A program made the position numbers and the translations under genes. Source: an uncultured Bacilli bacterium (GTDB lineage Bacteria > Bacillota_I > Bacilli_A > RF39 > UBA660). From it: a DNA stretch of 5,171 bases. Shown here one piece after another: positions 1 to 5,171 of the stretch. How positions within the stretch are numbered: position 1 is the stretch's first letter; each line of letters begins with the position of its first letter. The notes under the pieces were generated by a model. That model was not told the DNA's origin and did no database searches. It worked only from the letters and a program-made list of their open reading frames with translations. Location of the stretch: NCBI GenBank assembly GCA_944329255.1, contig CALVIA010000071.1, positions 1-5,171 of the forward strand, written 5' to 3'.

Positions 1-16
1 TTAAACATTTTAACAA

Positions 17-73
17 TGTAACATTTTCGCTTAGAATTAGCTATTAAAGTTTGTAACATTTTCGCTTAGAATT
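17..73. repeat. Pair of perfect 22-bp direct repeats
   Basis: Positions 17-38 and 52-73 are identical over 22 bases, each beginning TGTAACATTTTCGCTTAG and ending AATT, with a 13-base spacer (period 35). A shorter related piece, AACATTTTA, lies at 4-12. The right copy overlaps the 3' end and stop codon (66-68) of the minus-strand gene that follows. Two spaced copies of a roughly 20-bp repeat near an end are typical of IS21-family elements. Read on the minus strand from position 77 the sequence starts TGTGAATTC, as a TG/CA-bounded end would. That identity is inference, because no transposase is in the window. Confidence 0.75.
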
Positions 74-617
74 CACAATTTTTTTTTATTTTTGACATTT
101 TTGTATATAAATTATAGTATTTTTCTAGTGTTTTTTTATCAAAAGGTCCTATTTTATCTTTGTAATTATTTATTAAATTATTTAATTCATAATTTACTAC
201 TTTGTCTATATCCACACTATAATTTAGCTTTACTTTATGATATTCATATTCCCCCTTATCTAGAACTCTAAATGATCCATCAGGAAAAATTCTTAAATCT
301 AGATCATAATCTATATATTTTATTGTTTTATCTTCCAATATATAAGGACTCGCTATATTACAATAATAATATATTCCATTTTTTTTAAATTGAGATATAA
401 CATTAAACCAATTATCTTTATAGAAAAACAATATTGCCGGTTCTTTTGTTCGCCACTTTCTTCCATCAATTTCAGTAACTTTAGCACAATTGTTTGCACA
501 TATTATGTAATCTTCATTATTTTCTAATACAATTGTTTCATCCCAATTTCTATATATTTCACCATTATGTTTATAGCTTTGTATCTTTAATATATCTCCT
601 TTTCTTACATTATTCAT
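66..617 (-). CDS. DUF402-family nucleoside tri-/diphosphatase (Ntdp/YgaC type)
   Basis: This 183-residue cytoplasmic protein looks like a complete member of the DUF402 family typified by Staphylococcus Ntdp and Bacillus YgaC. Those enzymes hydrolyse nucleoside tri- and diphosphates with a divalent metal. Family-type motifs appear in order: IQSYKHNG (12-19), DGRKWRTKEPAI (51-62), YYYCNIASP (83-91), KYIDYDLDLRIFPDG (100-114), EYEYH (123-127) and GPF (157-159). The acidic cluster at 103-107 is the likely metal-binding part. Length matches the usual 175-180 residues. The ATG at 615-617 follows an AGGGTG ribosome site about 6 bases upstream. The gene appears monocistronic, lying downstream of the terminator of the S41 protease gene. 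One oddity is that the last residues, CEF, and the stop codon are encoded inside a 22-bp direct repeat, so the native C-terminus may have been altered. No signal peptide or membrane segment is visible. Confidence 0.9.
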   Translation of the reverse strand: MNNVRKGDILKIQSYKHNGEIYRNWDETIVLENNEDYIICANNCAKVTEIDGRKWRTKEPAILFFYKDNWFNVISQFKKNGIYYYCNIASPYILEDKTIKYIDYDLDLRIFPDGSFRVLDKGEYEYHKVKLNYSVDIDKVVNYELNNLINNYKDKIGPFDKKTLEKYYNLYTKMSKIKKNCEF

Positions 618-634
618 TTTTTCACCCTATTTTT

Positions 635-663
635 ATTATAACTTTTTTATATAATAAAATAAA
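635..663 (-). promoter_or_regulatory. Possible sigma-A promoter of the Ntdp gene
   Basis: A perfect TATAAT (635-640, minus strand) lies 17 bases before the ATG. A weak TTTATT (658-663) sits 17 bases further upstream as a -35 candidate. The leader would be only about 10 bases and would begin at the ribosome site. In such A+T-rich DNA a chance match is quite possible. Confidence 0.3.
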
Positions 664-670
664 GTTTTCT

Positions 671-702
671 TTTAAAAAAAACATTATTATACATAATGTT
701 TT
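671..702 (-). terminator. Rho-independent terminator of the S41 protease gene
   Basis: A 10-bp perfect stem, AAAACATTAT (678-687) with ATAATGTTTT (693-702), encloses a 5-base loop. On the minus strand the stem runs into a continuous T tract (about eight T including the stem end). It overlaps the last two bases of the protease stop codon (701-703). The stem is A+T-rich and so weak, but position and T tract fit a terminator that separates the two minus-strand genes. Confidence 0.6.
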
Positions 703-1888
703 ATTTTTTATTAATTATAGAATTTATAGCCGAATTTAATTGATTATCATTATCCAATGTTGGAGCTTGTAAATATTTATCTCCGATATTTACCCTTATT
801 GTTGGCTCAACCCCTGTTTTTTCAACCCAATTTCCATTAGGAGTTAACCATTTTTTTGTTGTAATTTTTGCTTGAGTTTCTTCTGATATTTCAACTATCT
901 CTTGTACTGTGCCTTTTCCGTAGGTTGCGTTACCTACTATATCAGAGTTTTTATTTTCTTTAAAACATGCGGCTAAGACCTCTGAGGCAGAAGCACTTGA
1001 TGCGTTGACCAATACAGAGACTGGGTAATCCCTTGACTCTTCGGTATTATCTTTTCTTATTGATGTAACTGTTTTAGACTCAGTTTTATAAAGTATACTA
1101 TCTTTTTCCATAAACATTTCTAATATAGTAGTTACACTCGATAAATATCCACCTGTATTATCTCTTACATCTATTATTAATGAATCAATCCCCTCTTCTT
1201 CAAGTTTTTTTAACTCTGTTGCAAACTGTGTTGCAGTATTTGCAGCAAATATTTTAATTTTTAAATAACCTATCTTTTTGTTACTTACATTAAATTTATT
1301 AGAAGTAACTGATTTTATAATTACTTTTTCTGGTTTAACACTAATATTTAATATTCTTTCTTCTCTTTTAATTTCAAGTTTTAATTCGTCTTTTGTTATT
1401 GATACTAAACTAGTAAAATATGATGCATCTTTTATAGTTAAATCATCATTATTTACTTTTTTTATTATGTCTCCTTCTTTTATACCAACGGAGTCTGCAG
1501 GAGAATTTTCAACGACGCTAACTACTAATACTCCTTCCCCACTTAATGTTAAAGCCTCAATCCCAATTCCGTAGTATTCTCCTTTCATTTTGTTATTAAA
1601 ACTTATACTGTCACTTTGATCCATATATGAACTATAATCGTCCAACACTGACAACATTCCATCTAATGCTGCATCAATTAATTGATTTTCATCAACTTTA
1701 CCATAATACTCATTTATTATTTTATTATAAAGTTCATCAATTTCTTCAATTTTTGATATTGAAATATTTCCATTATTTTTAAAAATATCTAGCGAATATA
1801 TAAAAGTGCTTCCAGATATTACTCCTATTAAACATGATATAAATACAACAATCATGATTTCAAGTAATCTACTATTGCTTTTTTTCAT
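701..1888 (-). CDS. Membrane-anchored S41 C-terminal processing protease (CtpA/CtpB family)
   Basis: This 395-residue serine protease probably acts outside the membrane, trimming proteins from their C-termini. A single N-terminal membrane anchor spans about residues 9-31 behind a basic MKKSNSR start. A helical region (45-90) leads into a PDZ domain (about 103-180, with YYGIGI and SPADSVGIKEGD), then the S41 protease domain (about 200-370). The catalytic dyad can be assigned by spacing: Ser300 in SSASASE, Lys325 in TYGKGTVQ and Gln329, the 25/4 spacing of Tsp and CtpB. IDVRDNTGG (239-247) is the usual strand before the active site. The chain ends soon after the protease domain, so it lacks the peptidoglycan-binding domain found in some relatives. 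ATG at 1886-1888 follows an AGAGGTG ribosome site. CtpB in Bacillus cleaves a sporulation signalling protein; whether this one does is unknown. It appears monocistronic. Confidence 0.93.
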   Translation of the reverse strand: MKKSNSRLLEIMIVVFISCLIGVISGSTFIYSLDIFKNNGNISISKIEEIDELYNKIINEYYGKVDENQLIDAALDGMLSVLDDYSSYMDQSDSISFNNKMKGEYYGIGIEALTLSGEGVLVVSVVENSPADSVGIKEGDIIKKVNNDDLTIKDASYFTSLVSITKDELKLEIKREERILNISVKPEKVIIKSVTSNKFNVSNKKIGYLKIKIFAANTATQFATELKKLEEEGIDSLIIDVRDNTGGYLSSVTTILEMFMEKDSILYKTESKTVTSIRKDNTEESRDYPVSVLVNASSASASEVLAACFKENKNSDIVGNATYGKGTVQEIVEISEETQAKITTKKWLTPNGNWVEKTGVEPTIRVNIGDKYLQAPTLDNDNQLNSAINSIINKK

Positions 1889-1904
1889 TTATACACCTCT
1901 TTAT

Positions 1905-1933
1905 TTTATATCAATAATATATCACATTTATAA
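1905..1933 (-). promoter_or_regulatory. Possible promoter of the S41 protease gene
   Basis: TATAAA (1905-1910) and TTATAA (1928-1933) on the minus strand are separated by 17 bases. They match the -10 and -35 consensus at five and four of six positions. The predicted transcript would start within or next to the AGAGGTG ribosome site (1894-1900), giving a very short leader. The evidence is weak in such A+T-rich DNA. Confidence 0.3.
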
Positions 1934-1977
1934 AATAATTTAAACACAATATTTAAATTTTTATATTTATTTTTATT

Positions 1978-1983
1978 TATACT
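1978..1983 (+). promoter_or_regulatory. Possible -10 element for the collagen-like gene
   Basis: TATACT at 1978-1983 is one base from the sigma-A -10 consensus and would start RNA near 1990, leaving a leader of about 49 bases before the proposed start at 2039. No good -35 is seen upstream. If it is used, the in-frame TTG at 1985 would be at or before the transcript start, which argues against that TTG being the start codon. Confidence 0.3.
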
Positions 1984-2023
1984 ATTGCTTATTCAAAATG
2001 TTTTTTTTACATATTATAAAGTT

Positions 2024-2031
2024 AAAGGAGG
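2024..2031 (+). promoter_or_regulatory. Strong ribosome binding site that points to an ACG start
   Basis: AAAGGAGG is a near-perfect anti-16S match and the strongest ribosome site in the window. After an ideal 7-base spacer (AGATAAT) comes ACG at 2039-2041, where ATG would be expected. No ATG, GTG or TTG in the correct frame lies at a usable distance downstream; the next in-frame ATG is at 2183, inside the folded head domain. This site fixes the natural start at 2039 and marks the ACG as either a rare start codon or a start-loss change. Confidence 0.8.
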
Positions 2032-2038
2032 AGATAAT

Positions 2039-2599
2039 ACGAAATCAGAAGAAATAAATAATTGTATTAATAATGAAATTGAAGAAAATGATTATTTATG
2101 TAGGGTAATAAATTGTTTAATAAAAAATTGTACTGGACCTACTGGGCCTAAAGGAGATTCGTTTGTTTCAAATAGCTACGCAATGGTTCATGATGAATCA
2201 AATTCAACAATTCAACCTAATGATCCTTTATTATTGCAAGCAACAAATCTTTCCAATAACATCACTTATGATTCTTCAACAGGAAATTTTAACATTCCTG
2301 AAAAAGGAACTTATATAATTCATTGGTGGGTAAACGTTAGAAACAAAAACAAAGATGATTGTACTCCTAGAGCATCGGGAATTGAATTTCATCAATACTT
2401 ACCTAATGATATTTTAATTGCACATTCTTCAACTCATAATAAAATATCTTGTTGTGACACGGGAACAATAAATGGTAATGCTATATTTAATGCAACAGAT
2501 GGTAGTAGTTTTAGATTTTTAAATACTTCTGGAATTCCAATAGATTTAGTTCCTAATGATTTATATTCAGCAAGTGTATCTATTACTAGAATTGCATAA
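2039..2599 (+). CDS. Short collagen-like protein with C1q/TNF/BclA-like head domain
   Basis: Counted from the ACG at 2039 the product has 186 residues. A Cys-containing N-terminal segment (Cys9, 21, 26, 31) is followed by three Gly-X-Y triplets, GPTGPKGDS (33-41). A roughly 140-residue beta-rich domain then shows the jelly-roll signature TGNFNIPEKGTYIIHWWV (about 81-98). Proteins of this plan, such as BclA of Bacillus and Clostridioides spores, form trimers on the spore or cell surface. A spore role here is inference. No signal peptide is visible, as in other exosporium collagens. The frame is open back to a TTG at 1985, but that extension (MLIQNVFFTYYKVKGG) would translate the ribosome site itself, has no ribosome site of its own, and is unlikely. 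The tract is far shorter than the tens of triplets usual in this class. If ACG does not initiate, the gene is silent. Confidence 0.75.
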   Translation, partial: TKSEEINNCINNEIEENDYLCRVINCLIKNCTGPTGPKGDSFVSNSYAMVHDESNSTIQPNDPLLLQATNLSNNITYDSSTGNFNIPEKGTYIIHWWVNVRNKNKDDCTPRASGIEFHQYLPNDILIAHSSTHNKISCCDTGTINGNAIFNATDGSSFRFLNTSGIPIDLVPNDLYSASVSITRIA

Positions 2600-2601
2600 T
2601 A

Positions 2602-2636
2602 AAAAATATCTACACAATGTATGTGTAGATATTTTT
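2602..2636. terminator. Bidirectional Rho-independent terminator between convergent genes
   Basis: A 15-bp perfect stem, 2602-2616 with 2622-2636 (core ATATCTACACA / TGTGTAGATAT), has the 5-base loop ATGTA. A-rich left and T-rich right flanks give a T tract on either strand. It begins 2 bases after the collagen-like gene stop (2597-2599) and overlaps the stop codon (2635-2637) of the opposing gene, so one hairpin serves both. Confidence 0.9.
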
Positions 2637-3156
2637 ATTTTAATTTTTCAGCAATAACTTGTGCTGTTCCTTCTGTATATTCAACATTCTTGCCTTTTTT
2701 TATTTTAATCAATGTTGCATCTTTTACCTGTAATTGAGATGCTTTTTTAGCTTTTTTATTTGTTTTATCTTCAGCAATAAACTTTTTGTTAAATCCATTC
2801 CCTAAATCCACTTTATAAATATAATTTCCTTCTTCTGCGGAATATTGATCAAACAAATAATCTAAATAAATTGCTTCAGGACTATCAAAATCATAAAATA
2901 ACACATAATATTCATTTGGAGACATAGTAAATGTATTATCCCCTAATATTTCAAAATATTGTATTGTTGCTTCTTCTGTTTCTGGTTCTTTAGTATCTAA
3001 TTTTCTATTTTTATTGTTTATTGCAACTGTTAATAAATAAAACAAACCAAAAATTATTAGAACTGACAATATTGTTATAATTGTTGTTTTCATATTTTGT
3101 GTATATTCATCATTAATATTTTCTTTTAATTTTCTTCTTTGCTTTCTATTTGCCAT
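2635..3156 (-). CDS. Membrane-anchored thioredoxin-fold-like protein lacking CxxC
   Basis: This 173-residue protein has a very basic N-terminus (MANRKQRRKLK), one transmembrane helix (about 23-45) and an outward-facing domain of about 110 residues. The order of elements resembles bacterial membrane-tethered thioredoxins. A strand EYYVLFYDFDSPEAIYLDYLF (82-102) is where FYxxxCxxC would normally lie. A second strand (YIYKVDLG, 112-119) follows, then ATLIKIKKGKNVEYTEG (147-163), which matches the post-active-site strand and Gly turn. There is no cysteine in the protein, and Ala147 stands where the cis-proline is expected. If the fold call is right, it cannot do thiol redox chemistry and may act as a binding or structural protein. 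The fold assignment is by eye and uncertain. ATG at 3154-3156 follows GGTGAT. It shares a terminator with the convergent collagen-like gene. Confidence 0.75.
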   Translation of the reverse strand: MANRKQRRKLKENINDEYTQNMKTTIITILSVLIIFGLFYLLTVAINNKNRKLDTKEPETEEATIQYFEILGDNTFTMSPNEYYVLFYDFDSPEAIYLDYLFDQYSAEEGNYIYKVDLGNGFNKKFIAEDKTNKKAKKASQLQVKDATLIKIKKGKNVEYTEGTAQVIAEKLK

Positions 3157-3172
3157 TTAAATCACCATTTAT

Positions 3173-3201
3173 ATTATATAACAAAAAATAGATATAAACA
3201 A
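3173..3201 (-). promoter_or_regulatory. Candidate promoter of the thioredoxin-like gene
   Basis: A perfect TATAAT (3173-3178) is 17 bases from TTGTTT (3196-3201) on the minus strand, the best -35/-10 pair in the window. RNA would start near 3166, giving a leader of about 10 bases that begins at the GGTGAT ribosome site. Confidence 0.4.
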
Positions 3202-3207
3202 TATTTC

Positions 3208-3878
3208 TTATTTATTTTTTAATCTATCTTCTGAATTTTTCTTATTCTTTAATTTTAATAATTCATTAAAAATAATATTTCCATTTTTATCAAATCTATT
3301 ATTTGTATATTCAGAGTTATCATGTTCTTCTTTAAGAATATGCAAAATTATTCCAGCAATAAATGCACACTTATATTTACTTAGATTATAATTATCAATT
3401 TTCTTAAAGTATTCATTAAATATAACTTTTGCATTTTTTTGCAAAAATTAATAAATTTATCTGCATTTGCTTTATCAAAATGGTATATACAATTTGTGAT
3501 TTTTCACAAACATAAGACATTTTAAAAATTATTTAACACTTTTTAAATTTTCATTATTAGATAATAAGTCTTCATTTATTTCTTATTTGTAAGCTTAAAA
3601 AATTATATATTATTGAATGAATACTATTTTCATTAGCCCAATCAATCTGCATAAATTTTATATTATTTAATTCTATGATAACAAATAAATTAGTTGAATC
3701 ATTTGTTGATTTATCAATAATATTTTATTTATTTTTAAATCTCAACAATTTTACAATTTTTAGGATATTTTTCTGCTTTAACCATAATTTGCTCTTAAAA
3801 TTAAATTAAATGATTCTACTTGCTGCTCAGATTTTCCATTTAATATATTATAGTCAAACGATGTAAATTCAACAAACT
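3208..3878 (-). pseudogene. Decayed gene of unknown function with many frameshifts
   Basis: On the minus strand protein-like segments follow one another in changing frames. They are: FVEFTSFDYNIL... to a stop at 3778-3780; MVKAEKYPKNCKIVEI to 3735-3737; NIIDKSTNDSTNLFVIIELN...IRNK (3724-3572); EINEDLLSNNENLKSVK (3582-3529); MSYVCEKSQIVYT (from 3520); FDKANADKFINFCKK (from 3479); and a last open stretch to the stop at 3208-3210 (about 78 residues). Several breaks fall at short homopolymers. One more A in the A7 run (3434-3440) would join INFCKK to NAKVIFNEYF, and one more T in the T4 run (3477-3480) would join VYT to FDK. The rebuilt product would be over 200 residues, Lys/Asn/Glu-rich, with no family I recognise. 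The final open stretch has only a TTG start (3442-3444), no ribosome site and a stop just upstream, so I treat it as part of the wreck. The neighbouring genes are intact, which argues against general sequencing error. Confidence 0.75.
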
Positions 3879-3903
3879 ACATCTTTAATCGATGTAGTTT
3901 GTT
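3871..3903. terminator. 13-bp hairpin, terminator-like only on the plus strand
   Basis: AACAAACTACATC (3871-3883) pairs perfectly with GATGTAGTTTGTT (3891-3903) around a 7-base loop. On the plus strand it is followed by ATTTTTTTATTT, a good terminator tail, but no plus-strand gene lies upstream. On the minus strand, where it would end the LolA-like gene (stop at 3910-3912), the tail is GAATTTACATCG, with no T run. It may be the remaining part of a once bidirectional terminator whose minus-strand tail was lost. Confidence 0.6.
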
Positions 3904-3909
3904 ATTTTT

Positions 3910-4641
3910 TTATTTCATTACAGGAATCGAACTAATTGATTTTGCAACAGATATCATTTCATCTTTTGATAATTCTTCAGATGCTATATAAAATTGCATT
4001 CCTTTACTTATCCAAGATACGGAATTTTCTGAAACAAATCCAATCGTATCTGTTAAAATTGTTGGTTCACCTATTGTAGGTATTATTTCTAATTCTTCTT
4101 CTTTAGATGCAGTTTCTTCTATTAATACAAATGGCTTTTCTCCTGCAAAAGTTAATATTACTCTTTCTCCTTTATCTAATTGTATTGTATTTTGATCTTC
4201 TAATGATGTATTTTCTGGAAGATACATTGGAAAAACTGTATCATCTATTTCTAGTACTTCATTAACTTCTTCATCAATAATAGTAGTTTCCATATTTTGC
4301 TTTAATGAGAAATAATCATCATTAAATGAAGGATTTTGATCTATTGTTTCAAATGTCATTTTTATCTCTGCTACGTCTTCATTATTTAATACCTGAACTT
4401 CTTTAACATTTAATTTTGTATCTAAATAAATGTTTTGTTTAACTAATGCTCTATTATTTGGATAATCAACTGTTGTCGTTATTTTATATTTTTCATTATT
4501 ACTTTCAAATTCAATATCTTTATCATTATTTATATCATTCAAAAGCGATTGTAACAAATATATTTGTGAATTTTTATATGGCCATTCACTTTCAAATTTA
4601 AAACTTTTATTTAATGATGGTGTTAAAACTATAACACACAA
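3910..4641 (-). CDS. LolA-fold / DUF4367-like lipoprotein fragment, 5'-truncated
   Basis: The open frame gives 243 residues from a TTG at 4639-4641. Residues 1-118 resemble the second half of a LolA-like lipoprotein domain in Gram-positive bacteria: VLTPSLNKSFKFESEWP, then SQIYLLQSLLNDI, VDYPNN, LVKQNIYLD, a lysine-containing strand and NDDYFSL. An acidic linker (119-134) leads to a domain like DUF4367 (about 135-240; VFPMYLPENTSL ... SWISKGMQFYIASEELSKDEMISVAKSI). Intact relatives, as I recall the family, begin with a signal peptide, a lipobox cysteine and about 100 more residues of the first domain, all missing here. The frame stays open upstream to a TAA at 4687-4689 but has no ATG or GTG and no ribosome site. 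The truncated product would lack its membrane anchor and half its fold, so it is probably non-functional. The cargo of such proteins is unknown; GerS of Clostridioides is a LolA-like example needed in germination. Confidence 0.65.
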   Translation of the reverse strand: MCVIVLTPSLNKSFKFESEWPYKNSQIYLLQSLLNDINNDKDIEFESNNEKYKITTTVDYPNNRALVKQNIYLDTKLNVKEVQVLNNEDVAEIKMTFETIDQNPSFNDDYFSLKQNMETTIIDEEVNEVLEIDDTVFPMYLPENTSLEDQNTIQLDKGERVILTFAGEKPFVLIEETASKEEELEIIPTIGEPTILTDTIGFVSENSVSWISKGMQFYIASEELSKDEMISVAKSISSIPVMK

Positions 4642-4682
4642 AAGTTTTAAATTTTTATAGTATCTTATATATATTATTAAAT

Positions 4683-5171
4683 TTATTTATTTTCTATTTT
4701 ATCTTGCAATTCAATATATTTATAGTTTAAGTTATTATTTTTTGTTATTACTGATTCTCCTAGTTTCTTTTCAAGGTCGTCTCTCGCAACTTTTGCAGTA
4801 TTGCCACCCATTCTTGCTATTTTTTTGTTTTGTTCTAAACCATAAGGTTTGTGTTTTTTTGCAAGTTCTCTTGTTGCGGTTTCTCCTAAGTCTGTTAAAA
4901 GAACTTCTATATCAGACATATTATCCCTTAAAGATTCTTTATGAAGTCCTTTGAATGCTTTATATTCACTTGCCTTCATTCCAGACCATTCTTGATAAAT
5001 TTCATTTGTTAGTATCCCGTATTCATAATTTTTAGTGATACCGCCATCTTTCCAAACATCAGTCAACCTTTTTCTGTCAACAATTCCATCTAGTCTATCT
5101 TTTATCCATTTATCACTATATCCTCGTTTTCTATAATAATCTACTGCTCTATTAATAGCAATTTCAGGATC
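4683..5171 (-). CDS. C-terminal part of a DinD/BRO-like protein (partial, runs off the right edge)
   Basis: The frame is open from the right edge to the stop at 4683-4685, 162 residues, so the real start is beyond the window. The TTG at 5064-5066 is not a credible start because 35 in-frame codons precede it (DPEIAINRAVDYYRKRGYSD...). The sequence fits the C-terminal region of BRO/DinD-like proteins, which have a DNA-binding Bro-N-type domain in front. In visible numbering the conserved pieces are RLTDVWKDGGI (35-45), YGILTNEI (51-58), YKAFKGLHKESLRDNM (70-85), LGETATREL (95-103), GLEQNKKIARMGG (111-123) and VARDDLEKKLG (128-138). DinD is a DNA-damage-induced protein and BRO-like genes are common in phages and mobile elements; the exact role is not known. 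It ends 41 bases before the truncated lipoprotein frame on the same strand, which suggests an insertion or recombination border there. Confidence 0.75.
   Translation of the reverse strand, partial: DPEIAINRAVDYYRKRGYSDKWIKDRLDGIVDRKRLTDVWKDGGITKNYEYGILTNEIYQEWSGMKASEYKAFKGLHKESLRDNMSDIEVLLTDLGETATRELAKKHKPYGLEQNKKIARMGGNTAKVARDDLEKKLGESVITKNNNLNYKYIELQDKIENK

Noticed and set aside
17..73. Two repeats as the start of a CRISPR array
   Set aside because: The spacer between copies is only 13 bases, there are only two copies, and the second lies inside a coding end.
494..739. Plus-strand open frame of 81 codons
   Set aside because: It lies mostly antisense to the well-supported Ntdp gene, has no ribosome site and has a composition expected from the opposite strand.
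1278..1574. Plus-strand open frame of 98 codons
   Set aside because: It is entirely antisense to the PDZ and protease region of the S41 gene; it is a shadow frame.
2010..2018. CATATTATA as a sporulation sigma-K -10 box for the collagen-like gene
   Set aside because: It fits CATAnnnTA, but no AC-type -35 is seen at the right distance, and RNA would begin inside the ribosome site.
3208..3444. Independent 78-residue gene
   Set aside because: It has only a TTG start, no ribosome site and an in-frame stop just upstream, and it joins upstream protein-like sequence if one A is added to an A7 run.
4742..4954. Plus-strand Leu-rich open frame of 70 codons
   Set aside because: It is antisense to the DinD/BRO-like gene; the hydrophobic look comes from the complement of Lys/Glu-rich codons.
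1..5171. Mycoplasma code with TGA as Trp
   Set aside because: Intact genes use TGG for Trp and need no TGA readthrough; the TGA codons met are within the decayed region only.

Overview
The window is very A+T-rich, read with the standard bacterial code (TGG for Trp, TGA/TAA as stops), and its genes have AGGAGG-type ribosome sites. With a YgaC/Ntdp-type phosphatase, a CtpA/CtpB-type S41 protease and a collagen-like protein, it fits a low-GC Bacillota (Clostridia or Bacilli-like, possibly an uncultured gut lineage). It is not a code-4 mycoplasma. I cannot name the species.

Left part (1-1930): two intact housekeeping genes on the minus strand, an Ntdp-type nucleoside tri-/diphosphatase (66-617) and a membrane-anchored S41 carboxyl-terminal processing protease (701-1888), separated by a terminator. 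The extreme left edge holds two perfect 22-bp direct repeats; the second supplies the stop codon of the phosphatase gene and may be the end of an insertion element lying off the window.

Middle (1985-3180): a plus-strand gene for a small surface protein with three Gly-X-Y triplets and a C1q/TNF/BclA-like head. A textbook ribosome site sits exactly where a start codon should follow, but the codon there is ACG. It converges, over a shared bidirectional terminator, on a minus-strand gene for a membrane-anchored thioredoxin-fold-like protein with no CxxC.

Right part (3208-5171): a decay zone, all on the minus strand. It holds a pseudogene with at least five frame changes (3208-about 3878), an isolated hairpin, the C-terminal part of a LolA-fold/DUF4367-like lipoprotein that lacks its N-terminal half, and the C-terminal part of a DinD/BRO-like protein that runs off the right edge. 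The layout suggests that recombination or mobile DNA has rearranged this side.

I see no CRISPR array, no RNA gene and no convincing new multi-gene system. The best leads are the ACG start, the truncated lipoprotein junction and the terminal repeats.
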